Assembly: GCA_029531795.1 (NCBI GenBank)
Contig: JAPEIS010000005.1
Coordinates: 186,001-250,000, forward strand
From: Sclerotinia nivalis
Taxonomy: Eukaryota > Ascomycota > Leotiomycetes > Helotiales > Sclerotiniaceae
Reading direction: 5' to 3'
Length of the DNA stretch: 64,000 nt
Under the pieces are notes generated by a model. That model ran no database searches. It worked only from the letters and a program-made list of their open reading frames with translations, and was not told the origin of the DNA. Below are positions 57,329 to 64,000 of the stretch, one piece after another. Numbering within the stretch: the stretch's first letter is position 1; each line of letters starts with the position of its first letter. Both the position numbers and the translations under genes were made by a program.

Positions 57329-57541
57329 TGTCACGGGGTCCCCGTATATGGTATACGGAGACCGCTCGGGTTCCGACCCATAGGAGTCGGACCTCGAATA
57401 AGTGTAGGCTAGCCCCGGTCGGGGCTAGTACTATATATAAATGTATTTAAGGAACTGTTTTTTTTATAGAAATGTAGCTCTTCGAGTTATGTTTTATTAA
57501 TAAAAGTGATTTTTGTTATTCTGTCTATTGCCTTTGTGATA
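57329..57541 (+). repeat. 5' LTR of the chromovirus
   Basis: 213 bp. The first 68 bases are identical to the solo LTR at 1069. The rest carries about 17 C-to-T and 3 G-to-A changes on the plus strand relative to the solo LTR. Ends are TG...TA. Confidence 0.96.
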
Positions 57542-57807
57542 CTATATAGCTTCTTTCTATTTGTGCCGACACTTTTACAATGTTGTCCTGTTCGCACCTG
57601 TTTAGCTAGCTCGGCTCCTCCGAAGAATTCGCTACTGTTGTAATCAGTGATACTGCGATCTGGTATCGTTATCTTATCTCCCTTTACGAATTCAGTATAA
57701 GAATGGAAACAGAAGTGATTGATCTGCAATCCGTAATTCAAAAGCTTATTCTCGATCTGCAAGTCGAGAAAACTGTATTTATATGATGGAAAGAGGAGAA
57801 CGATAGA

Positions 57808-58434
57808 TTGATTATCTATCTGATTCAACTCTATTCCGTCCTTGTTGCTTTGTCTGTTTCAACCCTTATTGATCTGATCGATCCTTTGTTTTTGACTTTT
57901 GTTACAATTCCAATTGCCGTTTCTGTTCTGTCGAAATCTCAATTGAGTGAGAAGGTACTTGATCCTGTATTGTTTGATGGAACGAAAATCGATCTTGATC
58001 GATTTGTCGATCAAATACAGAATAAAATGTATGCCAATTCCGATTGCTTCATTTCTCTGTATTCCTGTCTGACTTATGTAACTGGAAGATTAACTGGATT
58101 CGCTGTTGCGCAAATTCGATTGTATAATATCAAAGGACAATTTGTTAAACTTGCTGATTATGAAAATCTATTGCAAATACTGGAAAGAGCTTATGGAAAC
58201 CAGAACAAACGAGTTGAGGCCTGGAAACTTCTGATCAATTTGAAACAGAGGAATCAATCGTTTTATGTCTTCTATATTGAGTTCCAAAGACTAGTATTGG
58301 AAGTCGGGATGGCCGACGACAATAGTATCCTGGTTATCCTATTAGAACAAGCTTTGTCGAGTGAATTGAAGAACCAGATTGTTATCGCTGAGTTTCCTAC
58401 GGATAGTACCGATGTATTTGTTGTTTTCGTGTAG
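57808..58434 (+). pseudogene. Gag of the chromovirus
   Basis: A 208-residue open frame with a capsid-like region: LFDGTKIDLDRFVDQIQNKM, then AYGNQNKRVEAWKLLINLKQRNQSFYVFYIEFQRLV and LSSELKNQIVIAE, as in Ty3/Gypsy Gag proteins with the YxxxxF/SFxxFYxEF pattern. Coding probably began upstream. A TAG after VFVVFV separates it from the next frame (58438-58869), where a damaged CCHC knuckle (YYRSIDHRVKDC) lies. Confidence 0.82.
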
Positions 58435-58437
58435 ACA

Positions 58438-58869
58438 TTGGAGAATCGCCGTCTGTATTTGATAGGACCGATCGGTTTCGATTGTAGCCCAATTGTCTCG
58501 CCACTTTATACTACTATTCAAAACCTAAATCCTGTTAATTGTACTTCTGTTCCGTCCCTGAATTCTACTGTCCGATCTATTGTTTTCGCTACGATTATAT
58601 TTGCTGGAGATCCAATAGATCTCAATTCCCAAAGATGTATTAATAAACACGAACGAAAGGAATACTTCTATTATAGATCTATCGATCACCGTGTGAAAGA
58701 TTGTCTGTTCCCAGATAATCGTTCTATACAAGCTAGAGTTAGCTTTACCAGTCTTGCTTTGCTATCCCCTGTTCCGTCTTCCATCCAGATTCAACTGTAT
58801 GCTATGTCACCGTACAATCTGTCCCCTCCCGGTTCCCCGAATTCAGGAAACGGAGCCCGCCTGGTATAA
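58438..58869 (+). pseudogene. Gag C-terminus with degenerate zinc knuckle
   Basis: The frame contains KHERKEYFYYRSIDHRVKDCLFPDN at about 58648-58713. The positions expected to be Cys are Tyr, as from G-to-A changes, and the last Cys remains. It represents the nucleocapsid part of Gag, split from the capsid part by a stop. Confidence 0.72.
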
Positions 58870-58904
58870 GTCGTTGTCAAACGAAAACCCTATATACATT
58901 ACAT

Positions 58905-59600
58905 TTGTTCGCTATTGTAACTCAAGATTTATTTTTCGCTGAAGAAATAAACAATCAAACAAATCTGATGATATTGTTTATTACTATTCTATCAATGTTT
59001 AATCGATTCTGTTCCACTTATGCTATAATGGATAGCAAATGCAAAGGATATGCTTTCGCGGATCGAAGTTGGGTGGAAGCTATCAAACTTTCAATATACA
59101 AATTACCTGTCCCATTCGAAGTCATTGGATTCGACGGAAAAATACTGTCCGAAAATCGAGTGGATCGTTATATTCTAACCGATCTGCAAATCAATGATTA
59201 CTATGAGAAAAGATCGAAAATCTATATTACTGAATTAGCTTATTATCCGATTATCCTGGGATTGGTCTGGTTAAAGAAGCATGATTCTTATATCGGATTC
59301 GCATCCAATACCTTTCGTTTCGATAGCGAGTTCTGCCGAAAGTCCTGTAATACGTCTGTGCAACTATCGAGTATCCGAGCCCTATCCGATATCCCTGTCA
59401 AAGCCTGTTCTGTTTATCTATTGCTTCATTCTGAAGCGCTAAAGAAAAGAAATATAGCAAACGTTTCAATCCGAGCTTGCTCGATGTATACCTATCGAAG
59501 CTACAAGATGTTCCAAACTAATATCGATTTAATAGATCGAATCCTGAAGGAAAAAAAAGACCCTGCTTCCGAAGACTTGTTTGCTGAATTCTATTCGTAG
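58905..59600 (+). pseudogene. Aspartic protease region of the chromovirus
   Basis: The frame begins about where a retropepsin-like domain should lie. AIMDSKCKGYAFAD occupies the position of the catalytic Asp-Ser/Thr-Gly loop (the Gly is Lys here, so activity is unlikely), and PIILGLVWLKKHDSYIGF matches the ILGxxWL strand that closes fungal Gypsy proteases. It reads towards the start of the RT through stops between 59600 and 59860. Confidence 0.78.
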
Positions 59601-59864
59601 ATCGATATATTTTCTCTATATAATGTTGACAAATTATCTTTGTATTGTTTATACAATTATAATATCCGATTGTAAAATGAGGTTAAGCTATCGTTTGAAG
59701 CCCTGTATTCAATGTCTTGGAACGAATTGAAAGCTTTGCAAGAATGGTTAAAGGAAAACCTAGCAAAAGGATTCATCTGACCGAATTCCTTCGTTTCTGT
59801 TTCGTCTGTCTTATTTGTTAAGAAACCCAGTAGTGGTCTTCGATTCTGTATAAACTATTGTATA

Positions 59865-60383
59865 TTGAATAATCTGTTTGTGAAAGATCGATACCCGTTG
59901 CTTTTAATTAAAGAGTCCTTGAATAATCTGAAAGGGATAAAGTATTTTACAAAAATAGATATCATCTTGACCTTCAATAATATCCGAATCAAAGAAGGAC
60001 AAGAATATCTAACTGCATTCCATATCCGATTCAGCCTGTTCGAAACCTTGATCATACTGTTCAAGCTGATCGAAGCTCCAGCAACATTCCAACGATTTAT
60101 TAATAATACTCTAAAAGAATACCTGGATATATTCTGCACTACTTATCTGGATGATATTCTGATTTATAACAAGATCTGTTCTGAATATATAAAGCATATA
60201 CAAAAGATATTAAACGCCTTACGGAAAGCCGGATTGTATACCAATTTATCGAAATGCGAATTCCTGAAACTTGAAACGAAATTCCTGGGCCTAATTGTAG
60301 GCCGAAAAGGGATCCGAATGGATTTAGCCAAGATTAAAACGATAATTGATTGGAAAACGCTGAAGAACCTAACGGATATATAA
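59865..60383 (+). pseudogene. Reverse transcriptase core of the chromovirus
   Basis: The 172-residue open stretch contains [16 protein letters not shown] (first catalytic Asp), [10 protein letters not shown] and [12 protein letters not shown], where YLDD is the intact catalytic box. [24 protein letters not shown] follows, as in Ty3/Gypsy RT. A TAA near 60382 stops the frame, and the RNase H region (about 60540-60850) follows with more stops. Confidence 0.88.
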
Positions 60384-60953
60384 ATGTTTATAGGATTTAG
60401 CAATTTCTATCGATGTTTTATTCGCGATTTCTCCTCGATCATTCGCCTGATAGTAAACTTGACCAAAAAGGATATAATCTTTCAATAAAATCCTGATTAT
60501 AAGAAATCGTTTTCGAATTTGAAAGCTGCATTTACAACAGTACCTGTATTAATCTCTTTCGATTAAAAGAAAGATATAATCTTAGAGACGAATATATCGG
60601 ATTATATATCTGCTGGAGTTTTTTCCCAATACAATGATGATGGGATTTTGAAACCTATTATATATTTCTCAAAAAAATATTTGATTGTAGAATATAACTA
60701 CAAAATTTATAATAAAGAATTACTGGCAATTATCCGTTGTTTCGAAGAATAGCAATCCGAATTAGAAGATACTTCTTCTTTGATCAAGATCATCACAGAT
60801 TATAAAAATCTGGAGTATTTTACAACAACAAAGCTATTGAATCATCGTTAAATTTGCTAATTTGAATTTCTGTTCTGTTTCAATTTCAAGATTACATATC
60901 GTCCCAAAAAGCAAGGAACGAAACCCAATACTCTGATTAAGAGATCAAAGGAT

Positions 60954-62060
60954 TTGCTTAAAAAAGAAGATAAACGCCTCCTTTATCAAAATCAGATTGT
61001 TCTGAAAACCGAAAATCTAGATACAGATTTGTTTTCTATTGTTAAACCAAAGAAAAAAGTCCGTTTCGCAATTACAACCTATAACCAAACCTATACCGAT
61101 ACCCCATCGTCTATCCGCAATCCCAAACCATCTATCCACGAATCTAGATTACCTACTTATGAATCTGAACCACTTACGATACCCAATAATCCAATCCCTA
61201 TTCAATTGCTTGAATCTATACAATTAGAACCCTCTAAAGAATTGAAACTTCTACTCACTGAAGTTTATCTATCCAACCCGTTTCCACTATCGATTTTAAA
61301 AACTTTAAAAAAGAATACTACTAGATATCTGTATATCACATTATCTGAATATATTATAAATAATGATCTATTATATTATCATAAAAAGCTTTATATTCCT
61401 AACTACGATTCTTTGAAAACAAAACTTCTTCGAATGATCCACAATTCTTCTGTTGTTAAACATCCACACTATACCTATACCTTCGAACTGCTTTCCCGAA
61501 ATTACTATTGGTTTGGATATTACAATTATGTTTCCTATTAGGTACACAATTATTATAATTGCTATCGAACCGCCCCAAACTATAAAGAACAAAAAGGAGT
61601 CTTACGTTCTCTTCCAATCCTACAACAAACCTGGAAAGATATCTCAATCGATTTCATCATTTATCTTCCGAAAAGCTTTGAGTATGATACGATATTTATT
61701 GTAATCGATCGATTGACCAAAATGAAACATTTCCTACTTTGCCAAGGAATCTATAACTTCAAAGAAATCTCCCATCTGTTCCTGAAGTATATATAAAAGT
61801 TCCACGATCTACCGTAAACCATTATATTCGATTATGGAGTTCAATTTATCTCTGATTTCTAAAAGTATATCTATAAACGATTAAATACTGTTTCAAAATT
61901 GTCAACAACTTATCATCCTAAAACCAATAAACAAACGGAAAAGACGAATATAATACTCGAACAATATCTTCGCTTATATATATCCTACCTACAGAACAAC
62001 TAATCCGAATAATTACCGATCGCCGAATTCTCGATTAACTCTGTTTGATTTGAAAGCTTC
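60954..62060 (+). pseudogene. Integrase region of the chromovirus
   Basis: The H2C2 finger region (HNSSVVKHPHYTYTFELLSRNYYW, then a degraded C..C) lies near 61430-61570. The DDE core follows: WKDISIDFI (about 61630), VIDRLTKMKHF, IFDYGVQFISDF, where the usual Arg after Asp is Tyr, and PKTNKQTEKTN with the Glu. The three acidic positions are recognisable but the frame is cut by TAG/TAA codons at several places. Confidence 0.85.
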
Positions 62061-62469
62061 CGTTTATCGCCGTTCTTTGCCAATTACAATTTCCATTTTC
62101 GAATAGATTTCGAACCCGCTATGCTCTCCGATTGCCCTGGAATCTTAGATGCTGAGGAATTCGTCAAAAAGATGAAATCGATCGTCGATCACCTGAAGAC
62201 CGAACTAACCACTAATCAAACCCGCTATTCGAAGAATACCGATTTCTATTATTCGTTTATCTGTCGATACCAGTCTGGAGATCTAGTCTGACTTAATGTT
62301 AAGAATATCCAAACTCTTCGTCCCCAGAAAAAACTAAATTGGAAAAACTTAGATTCCTTTCGAATTCTGAAAGGTATAAACTCATATACTTACGAATTGG
62401 AGCTCTCTACCTTTATAAAGAATCATTTAGTCTTTTATATTAATCTATTGTATCCTACTAATAATGACC

Positions 62470-62740
62470 CTATCCCTAATCAATACAATCCGCCTCCCTC
62501 TTCTATCGAAGTTGAAAGCATTAAACAATTCGATATAGAAGAAATCCTGGATTCCCAATAGAAACATCGAAATTGTAATAGCTTTCGTCTAAAATATACT
62601 ATCCGATAAATAAACTATAATACGCCTACCGAAAAACCTATAAAGTATTTGAAGAATGCTCAAAAACTGATCCGTAATTATCACCATCGTTATCCAGATA
62701 AACCTAATCTCCCTAATCGTCTCAACGAAGCTCGATCCTA
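62470..62740 (+). pseudogene. Chromodomain remnant at the end of pol
   Basis: The reading SIEVESIKQFDIEEILDSQ, then YTIR and KPIKYLKNAQKLIRNYHHRYPDKP, has the VE-IL, aromatic and helix pattern of the chromodomains that terminate integrases of chromoviruses. It directs insertion to heterochromatic marks in known relatives. Two stops are present. Confidence 0.7.
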
Positions 62741-62750
62741 AGAAAAGGGA
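62740..62750 (+). other. Polypurine tract of the chromovirus
   Basis: AAGAAAAGGGA lies three bases before the 3' LTR (62754), at the place where plus-strand DNA synthesis is primed in LTR retrotransposons. Confidence 0.7.
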
Positions 62751-62753
62751 TAC

Positions 62754-62966
62754 TGTCACGAGATCCCCGTATATAGTATACAAAGACCGCTCGGGTTCCG
62801 ACCTATAGGAGTCGGACCTCGGATAAGTATAGACTAGCCTCGATCGAAACTAGCGCTACACATAAATGTATTTAAGGAACCGTTCCTTCTATAGAAACAT
62901 AGCTCTTCGAGCTACATCTTATCAATAAAAGTGATTTCTGTTATCCTGTCTGCTGCCTCCGTGATA
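62754..62966 (+). repeat. 3' LTR of the chromovirus
   Basis: 213 bp. Relative to the solo LTR at 1069 it has about 13 G-to-A and 2 C-to-T changes on the plus strand, concentrated in the first three quarters. The last 50 bases are identical to the solo LTR. It ends in TA before the ATTAG duplication. Confidence 0.96.
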
Positions 62967-62971
62967 ATTAG

Positions 62972-64000
62972 TATTTTCTTTAGTTGATGATTCTTGTATT
63001 GATATAATTCTGATTTAAGAACTTTATATATTCTTAGATATTTTATACCGAATTACTAAATCCCATCTGGTATACAAAACTTTCATACTATTCGATAACT
63101 GGGAAATCCGTTCTCGAGTAATATCTTATACTCGCAAAGGAACAGGTATTCGAGTTAGCTAGTTTTGGTTTATCTCTTTTTAGGATTTATTATTTTTATA
63201 TCTTTAATCTATAATTGATTCTATTTTTACAATTATTAATATTTATAATACTTTTAGAAATGGTCAAAACGAAAATCAAGCAATAAAAGAATTATTCAAT
63301 TTATCTTTTTTCTTTTTTAATTTTATACTTCTTATAAAGGATTTGAATTTTCATTATACAAGATAAAATCCCTTTTGTTCTATATACTCTAATCTTATAA
63401 AGCTTTTTATAAATTGATTAGATAATCATTTCTTCAATTTTCTTTCTACAATTGATAAAGTTATTCACGATTTGAATAATATTCTCGATTTTATATTCCT
63501 TTCAGGATTATATATAATTAATACAATACTTGCTCCTCATTTTGATACAACTTTCGATTACAAATCTTTATTAACAACTTTGAATTGGAATACAAAATTC
63601 CAAGATTTAATCCGAAGATTACGAATTAATATACTTGATAAAAAACTTTTTTCAATTTTATTAATAGAAAATCTAACAAATCTAAATTTCCAATCTTTAT
63701 CTACAATTTCTGATTTTGATAATCTAACTTTGAATATTATTCAATCGATATAATTAGTATATACAAAATCAACTCAAAGATTATTCAATCGAAATATAGA
63801 TCAACTATAATAGAATAAGATCTGTCGAACAACTATTCAGGAAAATCGAACGAATAGTTCTATAAAATCAAAATAGAATCTTCGAAAGACTATTAAAAAA
63901 GCAAAAAAGGAATTCTGATTGTTTAAATTTGATTCGGTTAAGGAAATAAAGGATATCTTTAAAATAACAAAATAATATCAATCAATTAAAATATATCGAA
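62972..64000 (+). mobile_element. LINE C, endonuclease region, continuing off the window
   Basis: After the chromovirus TSD the plus strand encodes the apurinic-like endonuclease of a Tad-type LINE. Near 63090-63170 is DNWEIRSRVISYTRKGTGIRVS. At 63472-63753 is the C-terminal part of the domain, with HFDTTFDYKSLLTTLNW, where the D-x-K/H-type SDH motif is changed, and IRRLRINILDKKLFS. The linker before the RT starts at about 63780 with an IKKAKKEF motif. Stops are frequent. The rest of the LINE lies outside the window. Confidence 0.8.

Larger units (their letters stand above)
57329..62966 (+). mobile_element. Complete Ty3/Gypsy chromovirus-type LTR retrotransposon, 5638 bp
   Basis: Two 213-bp LTRs bound the element, and the perfect 5-bp duplication ATTAG flanks it (57324-57328, 62967-62971). 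Internal order is gag, zinc knuckle, aspartic protease, RT, RNase H, integrase, chromodomain, which is the Ty3/Gypsy order with the chromovirus hallmark. A polypurine tract AAGAAAAGGGA (62740-62750) lies just before the 3' LTR. The primer-binding site was not recognised. The pol region has many TAA/TAG interruptions, so the copy is inactive. It inserted into LINE C between the ORF1 and endonuclease regions. A solo LTR of the same family is at 1069-1281. Confidence 0.95.

Noticed and set aside
57329..62966. Idea that this element is the known Boty retrotransposon
   Set aside because: LTRs are 213 bp, much shorter than I recall for Boty, so I do not assign that name.
1..64000. CRISPR arrays, bacterial operons, rRNA or tRNA genes
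   Set aside because: Repeats are simple or transposon-derived, the genes are spliced and eukaryotic, and I could not identify any tRNA or rRNA by eye.

Overview
The window looks like nuclear DNA of a filamentous ascomycete. Protein genes carry short introns (about 45-65 bp) with GTAAGT/GTATGT donors and CTAAC-like branch sites. Transposable elements are AT-rich and riddled with C-to-T/G-to-A stop codons, as expected from repeat-induced point mutation (RIP). Lineage-specific BTB, F-box-like and small coiled-coil-like genes are compatible with a Leotiomycete such as the Sclerotiniaceae, but that placement is inference. Where sequence similarity is claimed it comes from reading translations and motifs; no database search was run. 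Layout: (1) 1-15 kb is a transposon-rich flank. Two copies of one Tad-like LINE family lie tail to tail (282-2663 on +, 4914-11161 on -), and solo LTRs are nested in both. LINE B sits inside a host gene, splitting it into 4100-4913 and 11175-11788 with a 13-bp target-site duplication. A decayed tandem paralog of that gene follows at 13477-14850. (2) 15-24 kb is gene-poor: one small membrane protein gene, one decayed F-box-like gene and an unresolved spliced locus. (3) 23.9-35.4 kb is the gene core: a BTB protein, an M28 glutamate carboxypeptidase-like metallopeptidase, a five-exon MFS transporter, and a second BTB protein that is a divergent paralog of the first. (4) 38-47 kb holds four small unrecognised genes. 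Between them, at 40519-43425, is a 2.9-kb DNA transposon with long terminal inverted repeats and a Gypsy-integrase-like (Ginger-type) transposase. (5) 49-53 kb holds a KDEL-receptor (ERD2) homolog with a long acidic tail and a GH76 alpha-1,6-mannanase of the Dfg5/Dcw1 type. (6) 55.4-64 kb is a second transposon block: a different Tad-like LINE interrupted by a complete 5638-bp Ty3/Gypsy chromovirus with 213-bp LTRs and perfect 5-bp TSDs. The host genes show no operon logic. The secretory and cell-wall functions (ERD2 receptor, GH76, membrane metallopeptidase) are housekeeping-like, while the edges are repeat compartments. The strongest observations are the Ginger-like element, the opposite strand bias of C-to-T damage in the two LTRs of the chromovirus, and the LINE-split gene whose reading frame is otherwise unbroken.
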